Positions 43,341 to 54,072 of a DNA stretch of 64,000 nt are shown here, piece by piece. The position numbers were made by a program, and so were the translations under genes. This DNA comes from Lucinisca nassula. Lineage: Eukaryota > Mollusca > Bivalvia > Lucinida > Lucinidae. The first letter of the stretch is position 1. Each line of letters begins with the position of its first letter. The DNA lies in contig OY757015.1 of the NCBI GenBank assembly GCA_963580285.1, positions 147,620,082 through 147,684,081 of the forward strand, read 5' to 3'. Below the pieces are notes generated by a model, which worked only from the letters and a program-made list of their open reading frames with translations, searched no databases and had not been told where the DNA came from.

Positions 43341-43474
43341 AGTTCAGCTATTTTCCAAATCAATTTTGATGAAAACGCAACCTGACACCCCTAAATTTTG
43401 AAATGGACTCTTGCTATATATAAAGAGGAAGATTCCATCTGGTACGAAAAGGGTTAATGGATACAAGAACTGCA

Positions 43475-43575
43475 TAAAACCTCTTTATAACACTGTTAGT
43501 TATAACATGGTCTTGGATATAACCATTTTATGATGGATCCAAAAATCTATGGATTATATAGAAAAATGATCACAA
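43475..43575. mobile_element. Truncated pogo-like MITE
   Basis: AACCTCTTTATAACACTGTT through ATGGATTATATAGAAAAATG matches the left half of 58825-59045. Confidence 0.55.
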
Positions 43576-43589
43576 ATAGTTATTTTTAG

Positions 43590-44148
43590 CTTGCCTGGAC
43601 GAAGTCCAAGAAGATCTATTGCACTACCCCTGGCGTCTGCGTTAGCGTTTGCGTTAGTGAGGAATCTGCATAATTGCCTACATTAACTTTAAAAAATTTT
43701 AAGAGCTCATAGTTTCCAAACAGCAAGATAGATTTTGTTCATATTTGGTATGATGATAGTTATAGGTCCAAAGTTTTATTGAGTAATACCCCCTAGAAGC
43801 CTCCGTGGTGTAGTGGTTACGCTACTCGCTTTGTAAACCAGGGGTTGCAAGATCGATCCCGGGCTTCTCCAGTCTTTCGGATGAGTCTTCAAACCGACTT
43901 CCCGTCTCCGTATGACCTTAGCTGTTGGTGGGACGTAAAACTCAAACACTCTCTCACTCACTCAGTGATACCCCCCCCCCCTACACCCTCCCTCCCGTGC
44001 ACATTGCACATGTTGTCAAGGGCTGGGTCACAGACTCTTAGAAAATGTTACGTTGAAGGTTTTTAATAGCTCATAATTTCCAAACCAAATGATGGATTTG
44101 GTTCATATTTGGTATGATGATAAATATAGGACCAAAGCTTTATTCAGT
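43590..44148 (+). mobile_element. Start of a hairpin-capped element, AGCTTGCCTGG family
   Basis: AGCTTGCCTGGACGAAGTCC forms the 5' hairpin, followed by GGCGTCTGCGTTAGCG and tandem units with TTCATATTTGGTATGATGAT. It continues beyond the LINE insertion (46011-46761) and after copy C (51654 on). A 3' terminus was not identified. Confidence 0.5.
43796..43962 (+). mobile_element. tRNA-Thr-like SINE
   Basis: tRNA-like head GAAGCCTCCGTGGTGTAGTG, TTTGTAAACCAGGGG, GATCGATCCC and CGGGCTTC, where acceptor arms pair. Body TCTCCGTATGACCTTAGC, tail TTGGTGGGACGTAAAACTC. The TTGTAAACCAGGGGT stretch points to tRNA-Thr(TGT) as the source. It interrupts a host unit at GTAATACCCC, repeated on the right as GTGATACCCC. 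Confidence 0.8.
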
Positions 44149-44159
44149 AAAACCACTGC

Positions 44160-45117
44160 AGTACATTCTCATAAGCATTTAGGTCTTATTTTCTCGACCG
44201 ATTGCACCTGGCATGACCACATAGACAACATCAAAACGAAAGCATGGTTTCGGATTAATATAATGCGCAAACTTAAATTCACCCTCGATAGAAAATCCCT
44301 ACAAACAATATATACTTCTTTTATAAGGCCACTTCTTGAATATGCCGATGTTGTCTGGGATAATTGCACCCGATACGAGGCGAACGAACTAGAAAAAATC
44401 CAAAATGAAGCCGCACGAATCGTTACTGGGGCAACAAAACTAGTATCAATCAACTCTCTTCTCTATGATCTTGGATGGGAATCTCTGGAAGCTCGGAGAC
44501 AAAAACACAATTTTGTACTCTATTACAAAATGCAGAATTTTCTCACACCTGAATACCTATCTTCATTAGTACCCCTCATGGTAGGCAGTAGCACAGCTTA
44601 CGATTTGCGAAATAATGCCAATTTACAGACTGTCCGAGCCAACTCGCAGCTTTATTATACATCATTTCTCTCGTCGGCGACTCGCAACTGGAACGATTTG
44701 CCAGATGACAAGAAAAATGCACCCTCATTAGCAGCTTTTAAGAACAAACTACAGTCTAACGAAAGAAAACCACCGTCATACTTTTGTGCAGGTAGAAGAT
44801 TTGGGCAAGTACATCATGCCAGACTAAGACTTAATTGCAGCTCGCTACACGATCATCTCTTTCAAAAGAATATTCTAAATAACTCTTTATGTGCTTGTGG
44901 AGCTGTTGAGGACACGCATCACTACCTCATGGCCTGTGAACAGTACACTGACGTTAGACAGGACATGTTAAACATTGTCTCAGCTATTTGCCAACCTGCT
45001 TTAAACATCCTTCTATACGGCAGTACTGATCTCTCTGTGAGTGATAACATACAAATATTCTTAGCAGTGCAAGATTTTATTCTTAAGTCTAAAAGATTTT
45101 GTACCTCAAATTTATAA
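44160..45117 (+). pseudogene. Non-LTR reverse transcriptase, C-terminal part
   Basis: Uninterrupted frame of about 319 codons to TAA. Features of the C-terminal region of Jockey-superfamily-type LINE ORF2 are visible: HLGLIFSTDCTWHDHI (palm end), IRPLLEYADVVWDNC and LEKIQNEAARIVTG (thumb), and a terminal Cys-His motif CACGAVEDTHHYLMAC. The polymerase catalytic motifs lie upstream and were lost by 5' truncation, so the product cannot be active. The intact frame suggests a fairly recent insertion. An open frame extends into flanking host repeat to 44089, which is not part of the element. Confidence 0.85.
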
Positions 45118-45198
45118 TCACAGATTTCAAATGCCTTACTAGTACTTATCACAGATATATAAATATGTGTAGTTTTTCTACATGGGCACACATACATA

Positions 45199-45470
45199 CA
45201 GTCGAACTTCAATGGCTTGAACACCTTTGGGACGTCGAAAATCTGTTCGAGAAAGCGGTAGTTCGAGCCACTGAGGTTACTGCCAGGAGGCATAACGAGA
45301 TACTTTTAGACATCTTTTCTGTGTTCTATAATGAAAATGTATGCTGTGTGTACTCATTAGAATCGCCTCATCGAGGCGATTCTAATGAGTACACACAGCA
45401 TACATTTGAACGGGTTCGACTCATCCATGGTAAACGAGCCATCGGTGTTCGAGCCATCAAAGTTCTATTG
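45199..45470. mobile_element. Pogo-like MITE in the LINE 3' UTR
   Basis: 272 bp between TA (45197-45198) and TA (45471-45472). Ends CAGTCGAACTTCAATGGC and (reversed) CAATAGAACTTTGATGGC. Perfect central palindrome 45335-45407 with TTAGAATCGCCTC. Sister to 32166-32512. Confidence 0.8.
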
Positions 45471-46010
45471 TATATCTACACACGTAAATATATACATGCG
45501 CGTTCTTACCCGAAAAAGTTTGAAAAACACATCTACTAACTCGAGTTAAACAGCTACAGCGTCCAACCGAACCGATCTTCAGCCTTTGTCTCACATCACT
45601 ATTCGAAGAGCGGCACTGAGTTTCTACATTGTATTGTTTCTCTTGAGACAGCCCAAAATCACACGCCCAAGACTTGATTCATCAGTGCTAATGAAACAAA
45701 ATAATTACCTTAAAATCCATTCCCCGTGGAGCCATATATCTATGCTTTATTTCACTACTATACTATTCATTTTGTAACTAAAATGAAATTCACCTAGAAT
45801 ATCTTCACAATAACTTGCAAATTCGAACAAACTTGACAATCACAACTATACTTAGTACATTGATATTGTAATCGAGGGATACAGATTTGAATAAGTCATT
45901 TGACTTTTTTCTGAATCCCTTTGTATGATACTTGTATTCTTTGTCAACATTATATGTGTAAAAAATGTATGTATTATACAAAGAAATAAAGTTTAAACCA
46001 AAACCACTGC

Positions 46011-46761
46011 TCATGCCCATGGCGTCAAGGTCACAGACTCAGACAAAATTTTATGTAAAAGCTTTATTCAGTAATAACACTGTCCATGGACATGACCTCA
46101 AGTTCAGGTCACAGACTTAGAAAATCTTATTTTTAAGTTTGCCAACTCAAGGTGAAGGTCACAATTGAAGGTCAAGAGTTTGGTCCTTGAATTTGTTTGT
46201 CTTCTATAATTCCTTTACCCATTGAAGGATTTTCATTAAACTTTGGTCAAATTTTGGCCTAAGTGAGATGATTTGCAGAACCCATAACTCAGCCATACTG
46301 ACTCACAGTTGAAGGGCATGAGTTTGAGCCTTGAATTTCCAGCAGGCTAGAGCCTACAGATTTTCATTAACTTTGGTTAAATATTTGCAGCAGTGAGCTG
46401 ATGTGCAGAATCCATGACCACACCATTACAGATAATGGTCAAACACACAATTGAAGGTCATGAAACTGTGGTGGGGGATATAGCTGTCCCTCAGACTGCC
46501 TTCTTGTTACCTTACCTGAACTTTTGTTCCATTAAGCTATTCTACTACTACCCACGGCTTTGGTACACAAATGTTAAAGCTTTTGCGTTAAAGTTTTTTA
46601 GTAGCTCATTTTTTTTTTGTGTGTATATAGATTGAGTGCATATTTGGTATGGTGATAGATACTGGGCTAAAGTTTTTATCTGCAGTATCTGCACCCATGA
46701 CAGTGACCTTCGGGTCAAGGTCACAGTCTTAGAATTTTAATGTTAAAAGTTTGGATGAATT
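46011..46761 (+). repeat. Degenerate tandem units (host element of the LINE)
   Basis: Units containing AAGCTTTATTCAGTAATA, TCAAGGTCACAGACT and TTTGGTATGGTGATAG continue the element that starts at 43590. Confidence 0.55.
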
Positions 46762-47009
46762 TATTAAGGATGCTCACTCATACAACAAAATATATATAGA
46801 TACAACTACTTTTATTTATCTCCTTTTCCACATAGTTAATAAAACATTATTGGCAGTATATGGACACCGAGTAGATTCAGGTCGAAGGGGGGACGCAGTG
46901 ACAGCATATAACCTTGCTCGCACGAAAACGGGCACCAAATAATTAATTTGTTTGCACTCAAAATATTGTGCAGTCCAATTTTGAATTTTGAGTATTCCAA
47001 AATATGCGC

Positions 47010-47400
47010 ACACTCCAAATGTGTGCTCCAAGATTTTGTAACATTCCAAAAATTGCGCACTTCCTATAGTACGCTCCAAATTTTGTAACAGAGTATTCCA
47101 AATATTGCGTACATCCTGTTTGTACGCTCCACAATTTTTTAACATTCCAAATATTGCGCACATCCTGTTTGTACGCTCCAAATTTTGTAACAATCCAAAT
47201 ATTGCGCACATCCTATTTGTACGCTCCAAGTATTCCAAATATTGCATACATCTTGTTGGTATGCTTTACAATTTTTTAGCATTCTAAATATTGCGCACAT
47301 CCTGACTGTACGCTCCAAATTATGTAACAATCCAGATATTGCGCACATCCTATTTGTACGCTCCACTCTATCCCAACTCTTGTGCACTCCAATTTATGCA
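47010..47400. repeat. Minisatellite, 48-bp unit (copy C)
   Basis: Same units in the same order as at 25320 and 27600, differing by only a few bases, which dates the copies as recent or recently homogenised. Confidence 0.88.
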
Positions 47401-48074
47401 CTCCAACTAATCTTGACAGTGAGCACTCCGTAATGTGCACTCCAAAATGCATTCCATGACACGCATTCCATACCATCTTCTGCATTATGCAATGCATACC
47501 ATGTAATCCATCCCATATTACATATATTCAAATAGCCCCGGCTGCACGTGCGAACCTTACTTATGACTTGCAATTTAGAAATTTTTAGTATGACCCTGGG
47601 GGGAACACATCCTCAGGCTATGGCGAACCATTTCCATGAAGGAGACGCCACCCAGTTCAAGAAGTTCTGAAAGAAACAAGCCTCAGCTCTGCTCCCAGCA
47701 ACCAGTACCCAGAATTTAGGCTCAAGAACAAATCTTCAGGTTATGGCAGACCACTTCCATGAAGGAGATGCCACCCAGTCCAAGTAGAAGTCCTGAAAGA
47801 AACAAACTTCAGCCTTGCTCCCAGCAACCAGTATTTGGAATCTAGGCTCAAGGCGTAAAGTTTCATTACAACCAAACAGCTGTCTAAGCAAAGCCTCCCC
47901 CCTATCAAATGCTGAATTCCGCCACAGCAAATTTATGATGCCCCACATAAATTTGTCCCCCAATTCAGCAAGTCAACATTTTTATGAATATAGCCTTTTT
48001 ATCCTTGTCCTGTTATTCTAACTACATATTAGGATTTTACATTTGGGAAGAAGGGTCTGTAACAAATTGATTGA

Positions 48075-48620
48075 CTACTTCCTCAAATGTATTTAAAAAT
48101 ATGATATTGCCCACAGCAGTGAGATGAACCCTATCCGTCTTAAATAGCCCTGTTGTATTGAAATAGAGCACATGCTTGATTGTTCGGTCACTACAATTAA
48201 AGCAGGCTGTCTACTCGATTGGTTTATACGCCTCCTTTGATCCAGCTTTTTAAGCCCTTCATGAGTGTTGTCCGCCGCCAGCCACGACTGACAATTAGGG
48301 AGGATGTCTGATCATACCGTTTGGGCTTCGGGATAGATAGAAGCCATGTATGCAAATTAGCTTTTAAAAGTCTTTAAGAAGTTTGTTTTGGGACCACTCA
48401 ACAAGGTTGTTGCCCCCGAGGTGAATAATTATCATCACAAGGGTTGAATGAAACTGCAGCAACCATTGGAGCTCGGTGTCGTAGTGATCCCAGTGCACCG
48501 CTGAACCCTAATAAAAATTTTAGCTAACAATCACTGCATTAGCTGGTCTGAGAGCTGATACACTGTCAGCAAGGTGTGAAACCAGGAAATCACTGATAAT
48601 CAATATATCTGTAACAGACA
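48075..48620 (-). pseudogene. SGNH hydrolase remnant, copy C
   Basis: Parallel to the copy B remnant: MIIIHLGGNN at about 48408-48450 and DRVHLTAVGN near 48120-48145. Block I is mutated here: the GDS serine triad of copy B reads SDF (about 48587-48595). Non-functional. Confidence 0.65.
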
Positions 48621-48626
48621 ATTTAA

Positions 48627-48957
48627 AAAAGTATGTACTATGTTACCGCCCCAGTTTTCCATCAACCAAGTTCTTTTATGGCTATACTAGAATACCCTTA
48701 GCTGCCAAATTAATAGCCCTTCCAATTCTAAAGGAATGTGCAGCATAAAGTTGCTTTGGAAGTCCTAATTTATTTTCTACAGCTGTCACAAGAATGCCAC
48801 TGAGCTGACAGTGCTTTAATGAATGGCCATTCCGGAGGCAAAAGAAGTCTAGACTACCATCAGGCTTCCACATCATATATTGTTTGACAACCAAGGCAAC
48901 ATATAGATGCATTGATTGCAAGTGGGATGCACGATATTGTTGGAGGGCAGTTATGTC
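48627..48957 (-). pseudogene. Tyrosine recombinase, C-terminal catalytic part
   Basis: On the minus strand: LQQYRASHLQ, then CLRNGHSLKHCQLSGIL and YAAHSFRIGRAINLAAKGI, the His-x-x-Arg box of tyrosine recombinases. After a frameshift at about 48685, SIAIKELG and WKTGAV with a YI pair supply the region of the nucleophilic Tyr, interrupted by two stops. The same architecture occurs in DIRS, Ngaro and Crypton recombinases. The nearby RT makes a retroelement the better reading. Confidence 0.75.
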
Positions 48958-49009
48958 TCAACTAATTCTAAAGATGAATTAAATATTTATCTAGTTTATT
49001 TATCTGATT

Positions 49010-49370
49010 AGAACTATCTCATCCAACATTACCCTGCGTGAGTGGGTATGTGTGATTAGAATGTGGTGTACTGCAAGGTGCAGTGCTCAGTACTCTACAT
49101 TTTAATAAATGCATAAATTAAAATAAATAAATAAATAAATACATAAATGGAAATATCTCATTAAACATTACCCTCCGTGAGTGGTAAGGTTGATCCGTAG
49201 ATTTGAAAAGAATGTTGTGTACTGCAAAGTTCAGTGCTCGGCACTCTACATTTTTAATATGTCATGGAAATATCTCGATTAACATTGCCTTCCGTGACTT
49301 GGTAAGGTTGGTCTGTAATTTTGAATAGAATGTGGTGTACTGCAGGGTGCAGTTCCCAGTACACTACTGT
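49010..49370. repeat. Three diverged tandem repeats of about 115-140 bp
   Basis: ACATTACCCTGCGTGAG, ACATTACCCTCCGTGAG and ACATTGCCTTCCGTGAC begin three units, each followed by TGTACTGCA and CACTCTACATTTT-like text. They separate the RNase H and recombinase remnants. An AATA microsatellite (49118-49150) lies within. Confidence 0.65.
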
Positions 49371-49410
49371 TTTTTTTTTTTTTTTTATAAATCAAAAATA
49401 AATAACAGAA

Positions 49411-49700
49411 GATGCTCCAAAGATGGAAAAAATTATCCACTGGACCACTGGTCTTATCTGATTACCTACAAAGTAGGCACCAAAACCGAGTTCAAACCCC
49501 TTGCACGAATGGTGCAGTGCTGTAAGTCCTCATTTGACATCCAGAACCGGTCATGAGAAACGGAAATACCATATTTTTTTTTTTTTTTTTTTGAAAAATT
49601 GTACCCAAAGTTCAAATTCCTTCATATCTGCTGTGATGCGAAGGTGACAGTGTATCTTTGATAAACCACATGTAGCATTTATAAATTGCTCACAAAATGG
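49411..49700 (-). pseudogene. RNase H region of the retroelement
   Basis: Minus strand FINATCGLSKIHCHLRITAD and FELWVQFF, then, in another frame, CKGFELGFGAYFVGN (49461-49487). This pattern of a His-rich HxHxRI segment, a Trp pair and GFGAYF is what I recognise from the RNase H region of DIRS-type elements. A T-run at 49571-49592 breaks the frame. Confidence 0.6.
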
Positions 49701-49710
49701 ACTCCCTAGT

Positions 49711-49930
49711 ACCAAGCAGGAAACTGTCAAGATAACATATGAATCGTCCCTCAGAAACATGTCTAGCTACCCAGAATTCCAAAAAAGTAGCGACAGTCTC
49801 GAAAGTCTGGCGTGCTATGCTGCAACCAAATGGCATTGCTTAAACAAAATAAAACTTCCCATCAAGCTTGAATCTGAGCTGATCAGAGTCTAAAGGAGAG
49901 ACGAGTAATAGCCCAAATTTTCCTTTTATA
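49711..49930 (-). pseudogene. Reverse transcriptase remnant
   Basis: Minus strand FKLDGKFYFV, MPFGCSIARQTFETVATFLE (49813-49836 for MPFGCSIA) and CYLDSFLLGTRES (YLDS at 49723-49734). MPxGCSIxxxxFE and YLDD are DIRS/Ngaro RT motifs; the second catalytic Asp is replaced by Ser. Stops and frameshifts make it a pseudogene. Confidence 0.7.
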
Positions 49931-51653
49931 TCGGAATTTACAAAAAGGCAACCACAGCCTTAAGCTTGTACCATTTGCACAATATAATATACAAGACCTA
50001 ATGGTGATATGTGCAGAGTTCATAGCGGACAAGAGTCAAAAGGTCCAGCCACTCTGTCATATCGAATCAGATGAGGTTTGTGGCTTCAAATATGTTTTGA
50101 AAGTCAATAAAATTACCTTTAGAAAATATATTGTTTGTTGTCATTGAATTCCCAATATATGTTTAATTGACAGGTTACTATCGATAATACCGGTATATCA
50201 CACCTGTGATTCAAGCGGCTATGTCCGGCTCAAAAGTAGGTCGGGTGTTCATAAATAAACTAACATTCGACAAACACATGGTCATTTGCATATTTAAAAA
50301 TAACATAGCTGGTCAGCCGAGCCGTCAAGCTATCCCGCAATGCCTGCGCTGTTTAACTCTGACAACCCAAACTGACGCTATTATACCCGAAAGTCGAGGC
50401 ATAATCCCTTCAAAAATATAAAGAAAATTCTAAAAGCGCATTTACTTAAAATATGGTATTTTAAGTTAATTTAGCGTTACACAATGAGTGCCAAAGGTCA
50501 TGACCCCTGCGGAAATTTCCCAGTCAGTTTGTAAATATCGGCCACCATCTTGTCTACAATCTATCTACAGATAAATTCCCAAGATTTGCACTCAAAATAA
50601 ACAGATACCGGGCGTCCCTGTGGTACAAAATATATAAGGACGATCGGCGTGAAGTCACTTCCACTGAGGTCCGCCGTTTTCGGAGGTGCAAACAAAGGTA
50701 TTCTGCTATATGACCTTACCAAATGTACACAAGAAATATTTTCAATCAGTCCCACACCTCTGGCAAAGATTTTGCTTGTAACTGTTCAAAATTGATCAAA
50801 TTTTAGCAATAAAAACCAAAGCTTTCACCTCCACCAAATGAGAAACTGGCGGGAAACATATCCGTTCTTTGATTCTTTTTACTGAAGATTTCCCTGCCGA
50901 CCGTCCTTATATCAGAAATCATATTTAGCCCTTTAATTTCTTCGCTGCATACTATTTATCTTCCATAATAACATTTTTCCCCAAGCTTTATAAGGTACCA
51001 AAAACTCGCAGGGCCACCATTGTCACCCATGTATATTTTGCAATTAAAATGGCGATTTTTATGCCGCCGTAGTGTCACTTTTCCTTATATTTTCGTAACG
51101 GTGAACTGTCTTAGTTGTCACTTTTTCCCTATTTAGTTGTACCTCGTCACTAACGCATTTTATCATTTCCGGTTGCAAAACGAAAGTACCGATACTATTA
51201 TTGTTGTTCGAGGTCAACCAATGGAAATTCTTATATTATAGCTAAAGGACACCCTCTTCTTCTTTTATTATGAAACATATCTCAACCGAGTCCCGACAAC
51301 TTTATCTTGCTGGATTTTTAGTTTTAGATTCCTCTTAAAAAATACAACTTTCTTTTGCTGGATTTGAAAACGGAAAAGGAAGGTTTCCCTGAGCATGCGC
51401 AAGACGCCAAACCATAGTTTGGCCCTTAAGACGCTTGACTGCTGAATAACACAAACACGGTGCAAGCGTCCAGTAACCTGGACCAACTGTCATGGTGGAT
51501 GACGAGATCGAAATTGCGATCAGACATTGTTTAAACCTAAATAATGAGAGGTCAAGCCACCCTGAAGCTGCAATCATGACACATTAATGACAGTCCATTC
51601 AATTTGTTCGCACCAAATAAATGGGATTATCATTTAGTTGATAATCCCTATTA

Positions 51654-52214
51654 GTTTATACTTGGTATGGTAATAGATACTGATCTCAAATTTTTAGCAG
51701 CAGCATCAGCTCTCATGACCATAACCTTGGCATCAAGGTCAAAGTCTTCAAATTCACCTTACCAAGTATAAATCCATCAAAAGGTAAAGAAGTAATGAGC
51801 TCCTAAAAACTTTAACACAAAAACTTTAAGATAAGAATACGAAGTCTGTGATCTTGACATCAAAATTCCAAGTTTCAATCAGCAGCATCATCATACATGT
51901 CTGTGGCCATGGGGTCCCAGACTAAGAACCTTTATGCTACTTTTTTCACTGAAGATTTTAGATCATTACTTGTTTGTTATGGGATAATGGGTCTTAAAAT
52001 TTGCCTTCACACAACTAAGTCAAAGCTCAACATCCAGTCAGCTATCCTGCCAGGTGACAGGTCTTATTAATTCTTGTAATATGCAGTCCCAACTGTTTAA
52101 AACTAACAATGTTGTTAGTTCATGTTTCGTTAAAACATTTTCATTAAATATGGTGAATATACTAATATTTTTGCTGAAAAAAAAAATTGAGTAGCTTTTG
52201 CATTTGCAAAAGCC
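51654..52214. other. Intergenic, degenerate tandem units
   Basis: Continues the unit type CTTGGTATGGTAATAGATAC found before copy C; no gene. Confidence 0.45.
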
Positions 52215-52500
52215 CATTATGATAACATATCCGTGTGATATAGTGCATTTTTCAAACCTCAAAAAAGGTAATTTTTCTGATGAAAATTTGTAATATTTTT
52301 CTTATTTACACTACAAACATAGGTTTTGGGTGCTCGTTAGAACTGTCTCGTTGAGGCGATTCTAACGAGTACCAATAACCTATGTCTAGGAGCAGAAATA
52401 AGGAAAATAATGTTTACCCCCTAAACCCGAGTTTTCTGTATATAAAGTGGGATTTAGGGGGGTCTTTATTTCAGCGACTTGTTCTTGTGATGCACTCACA
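52215..52500 (+). mobile_element. MITE with mutated palindromic core
   Basis: Flanks as in 6724-7006. The core 52317-52385 reads GTGCTCGTTAGAACTGTCTC on one side and GAGGCGATTCTAACGAGT on the other. Confidence 0.65.
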
Positions 52501-52605
52501 TTTTTCAGCAAAATAATAGGGTATTAGATATTGTATTTGCTAGAACTGTTAACATTTTTACCACAAATGCACTTATTAAGCTAACCAGACCTTAAACAAC
52601 TGGGT

Positions 52606-52870
52606 CATTACGAAAACACGCCTATACAAATACATTGCAAACTTCATCGCAAAAAAACTAACATTTTAAGATGAAAAATTGTGATATTTTATTATACCTA
52701 CTCAAAATATAGATTGTGGGTACTCATTAGAACCGCCTCATTGAGGCAGTTCTAACGAGTACCCACAATCTATATTTTCGAGCAAAAATAAGGTTTAACC
52801 CTGTAAACCCCAATTTTACTATATAAAAGTGGGGTACAAGTGTGTCAAAATTATATAGGCATGTTTCTGT
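52606..52870 (+). mobile_element. MITE, ACGAAAACACGCCTAT termini
   Basis: Inverted ends TTACGAAAACACGCCTATAC and (reversed) TCACAGAAACATGCCTATAT. Core palindrome 52704-52778 (ATATAGATTGTGGGTACTC, TTAGAACCGCCTC). Family shared with 53772-54072 and 30520-30800. Confidence 0.7.
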
Positions 52871-53046
52871 GATGCCAGGAAACATCAGTTGAACGGTGTA
52901 AAGTAAATATTTGTTTATGGACATGTGAGTACAGCATTGACCTAGAGCAGCCTTTTGGAAAGAAAAAGTTCTGTAAAAAAAAAAGTAATCTTTTGGCAGC
53001 AAGGACTACAACACAAAGCAGAAAACCATTGTGTACAAGTTTGTCT

Positions 53047-53092
53047 GGGCCATACTAGCCAGTTTTGGCCAATTAGGCCTCATCAGTGACCC
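53047..53092 (-). ncRNA. Hammerhead ribozyme, decayed (G12 to A)
   Basis: Minus strand: GGGTCA, CTGATGA, GGCC-TAATT-GGCC, then AAAA where GAAA is required, stem III ACT/AGT, A at the cleavage position, TGGCCC. All stems still pair, but loss of G12, the general base, should abolish activity. Confidence 0.75.
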
Positions 53093-53291
53093 TCTGATGT
53101 TTAAGAAATTACACAGTGAAATCAGTGATCCCAAAGGACTAGAAAATATAATCCACAGATGGGCAGGGAGACTTTTTTACGGCTGTCACACATTCCCTTA
53201 CACCAGCTGTGGTGAAGTTATATGTTCTGTAAAAAAGAAATCCTTTGGAAGCAAGGACTACAAAACAGAACTGAATAAGTTTTTTTTTTCC

Positions 53292-53338
53292 AGGCCAGAC
53301 CAGCTAGTTTCAGCCAATTAGGCCTTATCAGTGATCCC
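53292..53338 (-). ncRNA. Hammerhead ribozyme, decayed (G8 to A)
   Basis: Minus strand: GGGATCA, CTGATAA where CTGATGA is required, stem II GGCC/GGCT, GAAA intact, ACT/GGT, C, TGGCCT. Loss of G8, the general acid, and a weakened stem I predict no cleavage. Confidence 0.7.
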
Positions 53339-53419
53339 CAAATATTTTCAAAATTCCACAATGGAATCAATGGTCTTAGAAGACGAGAAAATATAACCCA
53401 CACTTTGATGGAGGCCAGG

Positions 53420-53578
53420 GAAGCCTCCTTGTTGTAGTGGTTTAGCTACATACCACAAACCAGGGGTCAAGGGTTCTATTCTGAGCATCTATGGACTTTG
53501 GGATGTGTATTTAAACAGAGGTCCCTTCTGCATATCACCTTAGTTGTTGGTAGGTCATAAAACTCAAACAAACAAACA
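53420..53578 (+). mobile_element. tRNA-Thr-like SINE, diverged
   Basis: GAAGCCTCCTTGTTGTAGTG, ACAAACCAGGGGTCAAGG, CACCTTAGTTGTTGGTAGG and an AAACAAAC tail. Abuts the ribozyme dimer. Confidence 0.65.
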
Positions 53579-53771
53579 GCCTTTTGGAAGTGTGGGCTGA
53601 TCTCAGTCGGCACTAGGTGTAAATACCTGAAAACGAATTTCCACTTGTTAACCCTTATTGTGCTGAACACGACTATACCTTTGCGGTGTAGATCAGATCA
53701 TATGGCTTCTAAATCTGATCTAGATCTAAACCGTTTGTCATTCAGTTTGTGAATTGAACAAATACAGTATA

Positions 53772-54072
53772 TCAAGTAATTTCATCACGAAAACATACCT
53801 ATATAATTTTGACCCCCTGGAACCCCACTTTTATATGGTAAAACTGGGGCTTACAGGGTTATACCTTATTTTTCTTATTTCTGCTCTAAAATATAGGATG
53901 TGGGTACTCATAGGAACCGCCTCAATGAGGTGGTTCTAACGAGTACCCACACTTTATATTTTGAGCAGAAATAAGAAAAATATCACAACTTTTCATCTGA
54001 AAATTTTCTTGTTTTTTTTTTCGGCGTATATGTTTACTATGTATTTGTATAGGCATGTTTTCGTTATTTGAA
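53772..54072 (-). mobile_element. MITE, ACGAAAACATACCTAT termini
   Basis: Inverted ends TCACGAAAACATACCTATAT and (reversed) TAACGAAAACATGCCTATAC. Core palindrome 53888-53962. About 300 bp, non-coding. Confidence 0.72.

Larger units (their letters stand above)
44160..45999 (+). mobile_element. 5'-truncated LINE with 11-bp target duplication
   Basis: Bounded by exact AAAACCACTGC copies (44149-44159 and 46000-46010). It keeps the C-terminal end of the reverse transcriptase ORF and a 3' UTR, with AATAAA at 45985-45990 near its 3' end. The pogo-like MITE 45199-45470 inserted into its 3' UTR later. Confidence 0.85.
46767..51648 (-). mobile_element. DIRS/Ngaro-like retroelement, copy C
   Basis: 4882 bp flanked by TATTA (46762-46766 and 51649-51653). 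It begins AGGATGCTCACTC and ends with the hairpin GGGATTATC ... GATAATCCC. On the minus strand, in order, remnants of reverse transcriptase, RNase H, tyrosine recombinase and SGNH hydrolase are seen, followed by the 48-bp minisatellite. That domain order fits the DIRS order (Ngaro type). Canonical split direct repeats were not found. All frames are broken. Confidence 0.75.
52985..53420 (-). mobile_element. Tandem hammerhead-ribozyme repeat (retrozyme-like), dimer
   Basis: Two units of about 245-252 bp: GCAAGGACTACAACACA (53000) and GCAAGGACTACAAAACA (53253), each followed on the + strand by a reverse-complement hammerhead. Part of a third unit precedes it (TTCTGTAAAAAAAAAAGTA). Tandem ribozyme-bearing units are typical of retrozymes, non-autonomous elements that spread through circular RNA. 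Confidence 0.75.

Noticed and set aside
43796..43870. Possible functional tRNA-Thr gene (also at 60722)
   Set aside because: The anticodon stem does not pair properly, the sequence continues into a conserved SINE body and tail, and the copy at 60722 has target duplications.
48682..48921. Reading copy C as a Crypton because of its tyrosine recombinase
   Set aside because: RT motifs (MPFGCSIA, YLDS) and an RNase H-like segment lie upstream on the same strand, which fits DIRS/Ngaro better; kept as an alternative only.
52727..53002. 91-codon minus-strand open frame
   Set aside because: It spans the end of a MITE and a ribozyme repeat; no protein similarity can be seen.
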